In this document: positions 41,500-49,052 of the stretch, piece by piece
Layout of the letters: each line of letters begins with the position of its first letter
Numbering within the stretch: position 1 is the stretch's first letter
DNA from: Bordetella parapertussis
GTDB lineage: Bacteria; Pseudomonadota; Gammaproteobacteria; Burkholderiales; SG8-41
DNA length: 49,052 bases
Direction: 5' to 3'
Assembly: GCA_945864585.1 (NCBI GenBank)
Contig: CAMBCF010000024.1
Location: forward strand, 1-49,052
The notes under the pieces: generated by a model
The model's database searches: none
What the model was told of the DNA's origin: nothing
The model's input: the letters and a program-made list of their open reading frames with translations, nothing else
Program-made: the position numbers and the translations under genes

Positions 41500-41940
41500 G
41501 CGGTTTTTTCGCGCTCCGCCCACGCCGCCCCGCTTGCGGTCCCGCGTGGGCGGACGTGAAAAGACCTGCCCGAAAACGCTGACGACCTACTTGATGCGTT
41601 TCATGCTGCGGCGCCACGACGGCTGCGCCAGTAAGTCCCCTGTAGAGTCGGCGCGCCCGATGCCTGACTCGAACGGTCGCTTGCTACTTCAGGCTATGGC
41701 CGTAACCGACCCACTGCCGACATCGCGGATTCTCTCAAGGAGCCGTTGGCGATAGTGTTGCGGCTGATGTAGCGGCGCGCGTGTAGGCAAGCCCGGGTGC
41801 GTGAGTATCTTGACAATCACGGCGGGCTCTTCGATGGCGGCGTCAAGCGCTTAACCATAGTCGTGTGGACGCTCTTTCCAACCTTACGCATCAAGCGATT
41901 TCCTAGTCCGATCCAGCGGTTGTCTATTTGACGGACATTC
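41500..41940. other. Gene-free stretch
   Basis: No reading frame with family features on either strand. The only detail is a short minus-strand end, LAQPSWRRSMKRIK followed by stop (41592-41636), which could be the tail of a lost gene. No terminator with T-run or tRNA was recognised. Confidence 0.5.
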
Positions 41941-42801
41941 TCAGTTCGATAGGCCGCCTTCCATACTGTTCAAGTTCCCAAAAAGACGAGTCCCAAGTCG
42001 ATCTTTCCACTTATTCTCGATATCTATAACTTCTTGGGCTGACAGCGTTAGAGGGGTGATTTCGAGTATGGAGAATTCAAATTGAGAGTGATCCAAGTCA
42101 CGGAGCATTACGTCGCCGCCGTGTCCACTAGTCGCGTATATTTTCCATCGCCCATAGATGCCCTGCTCTCCATATGCAGAGCCTACATATAATTTCCCCG
42201 AAGATTTATCGCGAATCAGATATACGCCGTTGACTGACGAGAGCGCGCTCGTCCAGGTCAAGTTTGAACTACCATCGTTCATTAGCTGCTTTAGGTCGTA
42301 GTAGCTCAACTTGACATCGCTATACGAAGCAAAATCGCCAATGGAATTTGGTCGCCTGATCTCCAGAACGGGTTTGTCGCCGCGTTGAACCCAAGCCAAG
42401 GCACCACGCCCCCAATCAATTAGTAGCCTTTCAGACAGATCGCTCATCGTTTGATTGTGCTTCAGGTCGTACCAAGCGATCTTTCCCTTCCAATCTTGCG
42501 GAAAATTAAATTCGTCGATTAGGGCGAGATCGGTGTCCGTGAGTTCGCTATTGATCTTGCAGCTACCGACGTCCCACAGGCCAAGAAATAGTGCATCTCT
42601 TCCATCTAGGGGCGCGAAGACTGCAATGTGTTTTGAATTTCCAAATCTCTTGGGGTCCTGAAAACCTTGGTACACGTCAAATCGCTTTCGATTTGTTCTA
42701 AAGGTTTCTAGTATGGGTAATTCTTTGTTCCCATGACGAACGAGGCGAACTTTTGTTGGATCTATTCCGTACTTGTTTAGAATGTCGTAAACCGTAAGCA
42801 C
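41941..42801 (-). CDS. GIY-YIG nuclease family protein
   Basis: A 286-residue protein with a C-terminal GIY-YIG endonuclease domain (about residues 185-280): GVYLI (192-196), KLYVGSAY, Arg218 in YGRWK, catalytic Glu262 in VIDIENKWK and Asn276 in GNLN. The N-terminal 180 residues, with VYDILNKYGIDPTKVRLVRH, are an uncharacterised domain that may direct the nuclease or bind DNA. AAGGAG precedes the GTG at 42801, so I prefer that to a start at 42822. The gene is clearly less GC-rich, with different codon use, than its neighbours, a sign of horizontal transfer. No methylase or other defence partner is adjacent. Confidence 0.85.
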   Translation of the reverse strand: MLTVYDILNKYGIDPTKVRLVRHGNKELPILETFRTNRKRFDVYQGFQDPKRFGNSKHIAVFAPLDGRDALFLGLWDVGSCKINSELTDTDLALIDEFNFPQDWKGKIAWYDLKHNQTMSDLSERLLIDWGRGALAWVQRGDKPVLEIRRPNSIGDFASYSDVKLSYYDLKQLMNDGSSNLTWTSALSSVNGVYLIRDKSSGKLYVGSAYGEQGIYGRWKIYATSGHGGDVMLRDLDHSQFEFSILEITPLTLSAQEVIDIENKWKDRLGTRLFGNLNSMEGGLSN

Positions 42802-43167
42802 GTGAGCTCCTTGTTCTGACACGCAAGAAATCCCATGTCAGCCCAAATTTTTCCTGTAAGCGCATTCCTATCCGAAACCAATAGGCGTATAGGAAATTTA
42901 ACCTCCCTTTTTCGCTGCCAAGAACTCTATCTCCCCACCGGCGGATAGTCAAACGCACGAGTCTTTGGTGAAAATTCCTCACTCTCGATGACTATTCGTT
43001 ACGAAATTCAAATGTAACAAGGAGGGACCGCTTCTGGCCGAGTGCCGCCCGCTGCGATCGAGTCGCAGATTTCCACATAGCTGCCATTGACGAGGGCCGG
43101 GGCGCGCCCCACGCCGGCCGTTCGGAGAATTGAACATAGCCCGAATAGTTCTCCTGCCTAATCCCGC
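42802..43167. other. Gene-free stretch after the nuclease gene start
   Basis: Holds the GIY-YIG leader (AT-richer, to about 43010) and then GC-rich sequence of ordinary base composition. Possible open frames here have no family signature. The shift in composition near 43020 may mark one border of the transferred segment. Confidence 0.4.
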
Positions 43168-43527
43168 TCAGTCGGGGATGAAAGCAACTGCGTCGATCTC
43201 GATCAGGGCTCCCTGTAGAAGGCCCGCGACCTGCACCGCCGCACTCGCTGGCAGGTTCGCGCCAAAACGCTCGCCGCGCACGCGGCCGTACTCGGTGTAT
43301 TCGTCCAGGCTCGTCAGCCACGCTGTAATGCGAACGACGTGTTGGAGCGAGCCCCCGACGGCGCGAAGCGCCGCCTCTATCCGGTCAATGCACCCGTTCG
43401 CCTGCTCGGCCATCGTGCCGCCGGGGGCGATGTTTCCCGACACGTACACTGTTCTACCCGCCCCCCTGATCACTACCGCCTTGCTGTAGCTGGCACCGCC
43501 AGTAACAGGGATACGCTCTATGTTCAT
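43168..43527 (-). CDS. RidA/YjgF-family protein lacking the deaminase Arg
   Basis: A 119-residue Rid-superfamily protein, which forms trimers and in the RidA class hydrolyses reactive enamines/imines released by PLP enzymes. Features: AVVIRGAGRTVYVSGNIAPG near 20 and IEIDAVAFIPD at the end. The arginine that binds the substrate carboxylate in E. coli RidA (PARSCVEVA) corresponds here to Ser95 in PASAAVQVA. Proteins without this arginine belong to other Rid subfamilies and usually lack imine deaminase activity. The gene stands alone and is divergent from the VOC gene downstream. Ribosome site: GGAG about ten bases before the ATG. Confidence 0.88.
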   Translation of the reverse strand: MNIERIPVTGGASYSKAVVIRGAGRTVYVSGNIAPGGTMAEQANGCIDRIEAALRAVGGSLQHVVRITAWLTSLDEYTEYGRVRGERFGANLPASAAVQVAGLLQGALIEIDAVAFIPD

Positions 43528-43646
43528 GTCTGCTCCGTATAGTTGTCGATCAGTCTGAGCGGTCGCATTTCATGGCACCCATCCTTTACCACGAAGTGTA
43601 TTGCGTGTGCTAGGATCATGCCACGGAACATCCACGGAGGTTGCGC

Positions 43647-44069
43647 ATGGCGAAGATACGGCACATCGCGATCCGCTGCGAGGACGTCGAGGCAACTGCG
43701 GCTTTCTTTCAGCAGGTATTCGGTCTGAGCTTGGTACAGCGCAGGGACCACGGGCCGGTCGATCTATCCGACGGCGACGTGAACATTACGCTGCTGCCCA
43801 CGACCATACGGGGCCGTACCAGGCCAGCGGGTTTCGAGCACATAGGTTTCAGCGTGGACGATGCCGACGCCACCAGGCAACGGCTGCTCGATGCGGGGGC
43901 CACGGAACTCAATCCCATCGCTCTCGGCGATGCTTACTACGAATCGAAGTACCAGCTTTCCGAGGGGCTGGTCATCGACGTGGGCCATTGGTGGGGCACC
44001 TCGCCGCTGCCCGGACAGGAACCATCGACTGTCGCCCCGGCTCGTCACAAGGACAGCGTTCCCGGCTAA
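43647..44069 (+). CDS. VOC/glyoxalase-superfamily protein
   Basis: A 140-residue VOC protein. It starts KIRHIAIRCEDVEATAAFFQ, with the first metal histidine in RHIAI, then DGDVNITLLP, a second metal site in FEHIGFSVDDADATRQRLLD and a tail with VIDVGHWW. The layout of two beta-alpha-beta-beta-beta units fits a glyoxalase or dioxygenase-like metal enzyme. CGGAGG precedes the ATG at 43647. Three VOC genes in the window (this one, 21352, 48325) are of different subfamilies. The partner could be the FMN dehydrogenase downstream, but a 411-base gap separates them. Confidence 0.85.
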   Translation: MAKIRHIAIRCEDVEATAAFFQQVFGLSLVQRRDHGPVDLSDGDVNITLLPTTIRGRTRPAGFEHIGFSVDDADATRQRLLDAGATELNPIALGDAYYESKYQLSEGLVIDVGHWWGTSPLPGQEPSTVAPARHKDSVPG

Positions 44070-44480
44070 AAGTTGTTCTCGCCGCTCCCGCCGCTCGCAG
44101 CAAGCGGCGGTGATTACCGGTTCGTATTGCACATGGGTCGCTTACTGAGCGTTTGCTCCGGGTACAATCAAGACCATTGACCACGGAAACCATATCATGC
44201 ACATTCTGCAAATCACCGGCTTTGCTGTTGCTGGTCGTTTGTAGCGTAAACTTGGGCTATGAGCGTAGCCTGCACCCACTCACGCAATGACGCCGTCACT
44301 TCTGGCACAATTCCTGCTAGCTGCGGCTTGCGACGGCGCGGAGGTGCGGCGGAAACCATTGGGCAGAAGACGCAATCATGGCAGAGATACTGGGCATAAG
44401 CGCAACGCACCCAAGTGCATGGCGATGTTCAGAGCGACTTAGTCGTACAATTATCTGCGTTTAACAACGGGGAAACCATT
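44070..44480. other. Gene-free stretch before the FMN dehydrogenase gene
   Basis: A minus-strand open frame (44213-44410) encodes a peptide with several cysteines and a proline/arginine-rich run (YLCHDCVFCPMVSAAPPRRR), but I recognise no family, and no ribosome site precedes it. It may be a gene remnant. The ribosome site for the next gene (GGGGAAACC) is at the end. Confidence 0.4.
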
Positions 44481-45719
44481 ATGAGTAGCGTCATTACGCA
44501 AGCCGATCAGCCAGCCATCCGCGCCACCGCCAGCGCGCGTCCAATAGTGGACATACCGCGCCATCTGCGGGAACTACTATGTCTGGAGGATTTCGAAGCG
44601 CCGGCGCGCGGCTTCCTGCCGCGCCCCATCTTCGGCTTTATCTCAGGCGGCGTGGAGTCAAACGCAGCGCGCGACGGTAACCGCGCGGCCTTCAGCGAAT
44701 ATGAATTCCTGCCGCGCGTGCTCGTCAACACCAAGGCACGACACCAGAAAACCACGCTGTTCGGGCACACCTACGATCTGCCATTCGGGTTTCCGCCGAT
44801 GGGCGGCTCCGCGCTAGCCGCTTACCGCGGAGACCTCGTGCTGGCCAAGGCGGCAGCGGATCTTAATACGGTGATGATCCAGAGCGGCGCGGCGCTGACA
44901 AGGATGGAAGACGTCAAGGCAGCCGGCCCGACGGCGTGGTTTCAGGCCTACCTGCCCGGCGATCCCGGAATCATTACGCCGCTGGTGGAGCGCGCTCAGC
45001 GCGCGGGATTCGAGGTGCTGGTGCTCACGGTGGACGTGCAGGTGTCGGGCAACCGCGAGAACAATGTTCGCAGCGGCTTCAGTTCGCCGTTAAAGCCCAC
45101 GCCGCGGCTGGCATGGGATTGCATGCTGCGGCCGCAATGGACGCTCGGCACGTTTGCCCGCACCGTGCTCAAGCACGGCATGCCACACATCGAAAACATG
45201 GGCTTCGAGCGTATGCCGGTGCTCGGCAACATCGAGCGCCCGCGCCTGGCGCGCGACGCGCTGTCGTGGGAGCACGTGCAGCTGATGCGCAAACTGTGGA
45301 AGGGCAAGCTCGTGCTGAAGGGCGTGCTGTCCCCTCAGGACGTACGCATCGCGCGCGAGAGCGGTGTCGACGGCATCATGGTGTCGAACCACGGCGGCCG
45401 CCAACTCGATTACACAGTGGCGCCGCTGCGCATGCTGCCCGCGGTGACTGCGGAAGCCGGCAGCATGACCATCATGATGGACAGCGGCATCCGTCGCGGC
45501 ACGGATGTGTTAAAGGCGCTGGCGCTGGGTGCGCACTTTGTGTTTGTCGGGCGGCCGTTTTTGTACGCGGCTACCATTGGTGGCGAAGCCGGCGTGCACC
45601 ACGCTGCCACCCTGTTACGCGAGGAAATCAGCCGCAATATGGCGATGCTCGGCATCTCGACTCTCACCGAGATGAAGCGCGATCTGCTGGTGCCGAGCCG
45701 GGGGCCGATCCCGTGCTGA
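44481..45719 (+). CDS. FMN-dependent alpha-hydroxy acid dehydrogenase
   Basis: A 412-residue flavoprotein of the L-lactate dehydrogenase (LldD)/glycolate oxidase family, which oxidises 2-hydroxy acids to 2-oxo acids and feeds electrons into the respiratory chain or oxygen. The active-site histidine and arginine are in VSNHGGRQLD (near 320). FMN-phosphate residues are in MDSGIRRGTDVLKALALGA and VFVGRPFLYA. The opening PPMGGSALAAYRGDLVLAKA fits the family. I use the ATG at 44481 (GGGGAAACC upstream) rather than a GTG at 44415. Length is normal. It converges with the MFS gene and may share its substrate. Confidence 0.92.
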   Translation: MSSVITQADQPAIRATASARPIVDIPRHLRELLCLEDFEAPARGFLPRPIFGFISGGVESNAARDGNRAAFSEYEFLPRVLVNTKARHQKTTLFGHTYDLPFGFPPMGGSALAAYRGDLVLAKAAADLNTVMIQSGAALTRMEDVKAAGPTAWFQAYLPGDPGIITPLVERAQRAGFEVLVLTVDVQVSGNRENNVRSGFSSPLKPTPRLAWDCMLRPQWTLGTFARTVLKHGMPHIENMGFERMPVLGNIERPRLARDALSWEHVQLMRKLWKGKLVLKGVLSPQDVRIARESGVDGIMVSNHGGRQLDYTVAPLRMLPAVTAEAGSMTIMMDSGIRRGTDVLKALALGAHFVFVGRPFLYAATIGGEAGVHHAATLLREEISRNMAMLGISTLTEMKRDLLVPSRGPIPC

Positions 45720-45796
45720 AATTCACGGACCAACGGTAGCTGGCGACCCCGAGTCAGATCAACTTGCCAGACGTAAACGCCTTCACTATTAATGAG

Positions 45797-47074
45797 TTAG
45801 TTATCCGGCGCGACGCGGCGGCGGTGCACCGGCGGTTTGGCTATCCAGAAAAACAGCGAACCCACCGCCGCCAGCGCGGCGATGAGCGTAAAGCCTACAC
45901 GATAGTTACCCAGCCAGTCGGCGAATACGCCGGCGATGAGCGGGCCGCCGATCTGGCCGATGACCATAATCATCGACGACAGGCCAAGGATCATGCCGAT
46001 TGAGTTGCGGCCGAAGTAGTCGGCGCGCATGGCGGAAATAAACGGGCCGCGCAGTCCCCATCCGATGCCGTGCACCACCGCGGACAGCACCAGGATGACC
46101 GGCCCGGTGGCATAGGTGAGCAGGAGCATGCCGGCGGTATGCAACAGCATGGAGAATGCGGTGACTTTGCGCTTTTCAATTTTTTCGGGAATGGCCCAGC
46201 CGCATACCACGCCGACGAACTGCCCTGCGGTGGCAATGGTGATGTAAAGCGACGCCAGCGCCAGCGAATACCCGAGACCTTCCTTGATGTGCAGGATGGC
46301 GTGCACGTTAATCGCCGACACCACGAACAGCGAGCAGGCGTGGCCGAGCGACAGCAACCAGAATGAGCTGGTGCGCAGTGCCTCGCGCGCCGTGAACTCA
46401 CCCTGAACTGGTCCTGAGGGCGGCGCGGGGGTGGCTGCGTCCACAGGGGCCGGGCCGGTGCTTGCGGTCTCGGTGTCCGGCGGCAGGCCGTCGATGCGTT
46501 GGCCCACATCTTCGGGGCGGCTGTGCACCATGTTCGCCAGCGGCCAGCCGCACACAATGAGCATCACGCCGGAACCGAAGGCAGTGACACGCCAGCCGTA
46601 CGTCTGGATGACCCACGCAACCACAAACACAAACAGGCCGCCCACTGCGGCGCCGAACTGTGATGAGGACAGTGCGCGCGCCCGCCGCCTTTCGAACCAC
46701 TGGATGATGGCGACGCTCACCACCATGTTGCTGCACATGCTGGCGCCCAGTGCGAGCACCAGGAACGCGGCATAAAACGTCGCCAGCGTGTCGGTCTGGC
46801 TCAGCAGCATAAAGCCGATGCCGAAAAGGATCACGCCCGCGCGAACAATGCGCTGCGAGCCGAAGCGGTCAACCAGCCAGCCCAGAACGGGGCCCAGCAG
46901 GGCGGCTTCTGTGGATTTGAGCGCCGCCGCGCCCGACAACGCCGTTTTGCTCCAGCCTCGGTCCTGCACCAGCGCGGCGAGATACGCGCCGAATGCCTGA
47001 TTCAGCAGCATGCTTTGAAAAAACTGCAGCGTGCCGCCAGCGACCACAACGCGCCAACCGTAAAATTTTTTCAT
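45797..47074 (-). CDS. MFS transporter (oxalate/formate antiporter-like)
   Basis: A 425-residue twelve-segment MFS protein. The opening FYGWRVVVAGGTLQFFQSML is typical of the monocarboxylate/oxalate-formate antiporter branch. LGWLVDRFGSQRIVRAGVIL is the loop-2 motif, and a Pro/Ala-rich central loop (GPAPVDAATPAPPSGPVQ) joins the halves. It would transport a monocarboxylate, and the convergent hydroxy-acid dehydrogenase gene suggests an imported hydroxy acid (inference). The ATG at 47074 has no good ribosome site; an internal start is unlikely because the first helix would be lost. Confidence 0.9.
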   Translation of the reverse strand: MKKFYGWRVVVAGGTLQFFQSMLLNQAFGAYLAALVQDRGWSKTALSGAAALKSTEAALLGPVLGWLVDRFGSQRIVRAGVILFGIGFMLLSQTDTLATFYAAFLVLALGASMCSNMVVSVAIIQWFERRRARALSSSQFGAAVGGLFVFVVAWVIQTYGWRVTAFGSGVMLIVCGWPLANMVHSRPEDVGQRIDGLPPDTETASTGPAPVDAATPAPPSGPVQGEFTAREALRTSSFWLLSLGHACSLFVVSAINVHAILHIKEGLGYSLALASLYITIATAGQFVGVVCGWAIPEKIEKRKVTAFSMLLHTAGMLLLTYATGPVILVLSAVVHGIGWGLRGPFISAMRADYFGRNSIGMILGLSSMIMVIGQIGGPLIAGVFADWLGNYRVGFTLIAALAAVGSLFFWIAKPPVHRRRVAPDN

Positions 47075-47247
47075 GGGTTGACGGTAGCATAACGCAGGCC
47101 GCGTTACAGCGCAGTGGCTCGGTGACGTGTCCGGCGGACGGCAACGAAGGTCTGCGCATCGCCCGACGCAGAGGAAGGATGCGTCCGGCTAATTCGCACC
47201 CCACAGGTGGCCAAGATCAACCCACCCGTCAGCCTTCGTGGCAATGG

Positions 47248-48069
47248 CTAGAGCATCGGCACGCCGTCGCGGTCGATAGCGAAGCGCTCGCCGGCCTGAA
47301 TGGGTACGCTCAACCGATTCTCCATCGGCGGGATAGGGCAATTCCACGCTCTGCTGAACGAGCAGGGAAGGAGCGACGCGTAGTTGATGTCAATGGTCAC
47401 CGCACCGATCTGATCCGCTGGGATGCGCACGGTGCGGCCGGAACCGTAGCTGGTGTGTCCGCTGGTCGCATCCGTGAAGTGGAAGTTGTACTTGTCCTGA
47501 TACCGGGTTGCGTAGAGCGTCTGTTCCACACCATCGATTTCGAACGTCATTTTCGCCACGACCAGCCTGTCCACCGGAATTGGGTTCCGATGATGAGCGA
47601 CTGCTACAGTTCTTCCGTTTGTGACTGCCTCGATGCGTGCTTCGATGATCCACTCGGCGGACCAGTCGAAGGCGTCGACATGACTGAACTGTTGTGCCCA
47701 GACGCTCTTCGGATTCCACACCTGCAGGGCAAATCGCTTCTTGTCGTAGCTGAAGATGACCCCCTCCGCGCCATTGCGAAAATAGGCGATCGACGCGGGG
47801 TGATCCGGGTCGGCCATCAGCTTCGCGGTGCCGTCGACAGTGCGGTCGTCGATCACGATCCCATCGCTGGCACTCGCCTCGACCAAGAGACCCGCTTCAC
47901 CCCCGGGAAGTGGCGACCAGAGCCCCTGGGCACCCGGTACACGCTGGCCGGGTTTTTCCACATGATTCCCCCACACAAACGAGACGGGGCCGCGCTTTCC
48001 TCGCACGAATTCGGTTCGCTGGTGAATGTGCTCGCGGTGCTTCGCGCGCGGATCAATGCTCTCAGTCAT
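47248..48069 (-). CDS. DUF1684-family protein
   Basis: A 273-residue protein that matches the pattern of DUF1684: FTDATSGHTSYGSGRTVRIP near 205, TIDINYASLLPCSFSR and CPIPPMENRLSVPIQAGERF at the end. The usual late segment has AYNPxCAF; here it reads ASLLPCSF, so the conserved DFNxAYNP part is altered. The function of the family is unknown. No signal peptide or membrane segment is visible. It is alone on the minus strand. AGGAGG is just before the ATG. Confidence 0.8.
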   Translation of the reverse strand: MTESIDPRAKHREHIHQRTEFVRGKRGPVSFVWGNHVEKPGQRVPGAQGLWSPLPGGEAGLLVEASASDGIVIDDRTVDGTAKLMADPDHPASIAYFRNGAEGVIFSYDKKRFALQVWNPKSVWAQQFSHVDAFDWSAEWIIEARIEAVTNGRTVAVAHHRNPIPVDRLVVAKMTFEIDGVEQTLYATRYQDKYNFHFTDATSGHTSYGSGRTVRIPADQIGAVTIDINYASLLPCSFSRAWNCPIPPMENRLSVPIQAGERFAIDRDGVPML

Positions 48070-48225
48070 CTGGACCTCCTGAAGTCATCACGACCTTCCT
48101 CGAGTGAAGGACTACCATGGACCTATGCTTCCAGGGCATTCGATTTTCGAAGTTTTGCACCACTCTACTGCCAGTGCTTCGAGCGGTCAATTGCCCGGCG
48201 CCGCGACAGGCGAAAATTCACGCGA

Positions 48226-48254
48226 TTGACAGTTAGCCCGTCGCGGGATAGATT
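48226..48254 (+). promoter_or_regulatory. Sigma-70 promoter, module shared with 19053-19081
   Basis: A perfect -35 TTGACA (48226-48231), a 17-base spacer and the -10 TAGATT (48249-48254). Upstream bases and the region after the -10 also match the promoter at 19053 (AAAATTCACGCGATTGAC shared exactly; TGATGAAAAC shared nearly exactly). It should drive the VOC gene at 48325 with a leader of about 64 bases. Confidence 0.75.
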
Positions 48255-48324
48255 GCTGGCTGATGAAAACAGTTGTTTCAAATTCCTATACTCGCGCATA
48301 TCATTCTAATGAGGAGAGAACGAA

Positions 48325-48711
48325 ATGTTCAGCCATATCATGGTTGGGAGTAACGACATCGCCCGGTCGAAGAAATTCTACGATGCTTTGTTCGTCGCGA
48401 TGGGTGGTAAGCCCGGCGTCGAGGATGCCAGGGGCCGGTTGGCTTATATGCACAATGGCGGGCGTTTCATGGTGTCCAAACCCATTGACGGCAAGCCAGC
48501 CAACGCTGCCAATGGCGGCACGATCGGCTTCACGATGAGCGATGCCAAACAGTCCGAGGCATGGCACAAAGCCGGGGTCGCGAATGGCGGCACGTCGATC
48601 GAAGACCCGCCGGGCGTGCGCCAAGGGGCCGCCGGCCAGATCTATCTCGCGTACCTTCGCGATCCCGATGGCAACAAACTGTGCGCGCTTCATCGCATGC
48701 CAGCTGCCTGA
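48325..48711 (+). CDS. VOC/glyoxalase-superfamily protein
   Basis: A 128-residue VOC protein, with GAGGAGAG before the ATG. It opens with FSHIMVGSNDIARSKKFYDA (first metal histidine), has NGGTIGFTMSDAKQSEAWHK and ends YLRDPDGNKLCALHRM with the DPDGN metal-site motif of the family. It resembles the dimeric single-domain VOC proteins often annotated as glyoxalase or bleomycin-resistance-like. Its promoter is a copy of the one in front of the secreted hydrolase gene at 19108, so both may be expressed together. Confidence 0.88.
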   Translation: MFSHIMVGSNDIARSKKFYDALFVAMGGKPGVEDARGRLAYMHNGGRFMVSKPIDGKPANAANGGTIGFTMSDAKQSEAWHKAGVANGGTSIEDPPGVRQGAAGQIYLAYLRDPDGNKLCALHRMPAA

Positions 48712-48819
48712 ATTATCGCGGATCAACCCTTGAGGGCGGCCGCCCTTCCCGGGCAGTCCTCGCGCGCGACAGAATTTGGCTCAGCCCAATCGGTCGCGTT
48801 TGAGCGCTCGTTCGGAAGC

Positions 48820-49052
48820 CTATCCATCGCGATGGCTGATGCGTTTCGGTGACGCATGCACGCCGTAAGATCGCATCGGCGTTCGCCCTGTATTTCGAAA
48901 TCCATGTGCTTTATTCGGTGGGGCGACAATGGTTGAACCCGGGCCAATGGAAATCCCGTCTCCCTCGCCCTCGATCCACGCTTCGCCCGTGCCTTCGATC
49001 ACGGTAATGATTTCCATATAGGGGTGCGAATGTGTGCCGGTAGAATAACCGG
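48820..49052 (-). CDS. Cupin-domain protein, 5' end outside the window
   Basis: The minus-strand frame is open from the window edge to a TAG at 48820-48822. It reads STGTHSHPYMEIITVIEGTG, then EAWIEGEGDGISIGPGSTIV and PNKAHGFRNTGRTPMRSYG: a cupin with an HxH metal motif (THSHP), the glutamate in MEII and the second-motif histidine in KAHGF. The first codons are missing. The family includes mannose-6-phosphate-isomerase-like and dioxygenase-like proteins. Visible length is about 77 residues. An internal ATG at 49017 would drop the metal motif, so the true start lies beyond the window. Confidence 0.75.
   Translation of the reverse strand, partial: GYSTGTHSHPYMEIITVIEGTGEAWIEGEGDGISIGPGSTIVAPPNKAHGFRNTGRTPMRSYGVHASPKRISHRDG

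Noticed and set aside
44213-44410. Minus-strand frame with several cysteines
   Set aside because: No ribosome site, no recognisable domain; mentioned only as a possible remnant.
46993-48309. 438-codon plus-strand frame
   Set aside because: Runs antisense through the DUF1684 gene and into intergenic sequence; no family signature.

Overview
The window looks like a chromosomal stretch of a GC-rich betaproteobacterium, most likely Burkholderiales-related or an unnamed relative. The evidence is six periplasmic receptors of the Bug/TctC family (five intact-looking, one broken), a homospermidine synthase, the cell-wall amidase/tsaE/queG neighbourhood typical of betaproteobacteria, and many small FMN, VOC and alpha/beta-hydrolase enzymes. 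I see no rRNA, tRNA, CRISPR array, prophage or complete insertion sequence.

Layout. 0-5.3 kb: a minus-strand cassette of hydantoinase/oxoprolinase subunits A and B and a Gfo/Idh/MocA protein. 5.3-6.7 kb: a graveyard of gene fragments (beta-propeller with two stops, transposase-type HTH tail, gamma-glutamyltransferase tail). 6.7-10.9 kb: a minus-strand operon of Bug receptor, FAD amino-acid oxidoreductase, internally deleted Bug receptor and serine hydrolase. 10.9-14.6 kb: an orphan antitoxin with a decayed toxin, then an acyl-CoA ligase and an acylating aldehyde dehydrogenase. 14.8-18 kb: homospermidine synthase, VIT-family transporter and a Bug receptor. 18-23.6 kb: flavin reductase, secreted hydrolase, class II aldolase, VOC protein, MFS transporter and a hydrolase with a threonine in place of the nucleophile serine. 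23.7-29.6 kb: Bug - ThDP enzyme - Bug - amidohydrolase on plus, with another Bug facing them. 29.7-33.5 kb: core functions (DUF3047 lipoprotein, N-acetylmuramoyl-L-alanine amidase, tsaE, queG). 33.5-38.4 kb: cupin, transposase remnant, and a luciferase-like monooxygenase / flavin reductase / hydrolase set, then DoxX and lipocalin-like genes. 38.7-43.5 kb: zinc-ribbon protein, kinase-fold protein, hydrolase, GIY-YIG nuclease and a Rid-family protein. 43.6-49 kb: VOC proteins, FMN 2-hydroxy-acid dehydrogenase, MFS transporter, DUF1684 protein and a cupin cut by the window end.

How it works together. Most genes fit uptake and breakdown of small carboxylates: Bug proteins would capture substrates in the periplasm and the adjacent enzymes would process them. 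No TctA/TctB membrane subunits are present, so the receptors must share permeases encoded elsewhere or act otherwise. Intergenic spaces carry several families of short inverted repeats, and two of these supply the stop codon of a neighbouring gene. Two unrelated genes 29 kb apart share a nearly identical sigma-70 promoter module.

All family calls come from reading motifs by eye, without database searches. Substrates are not determined.
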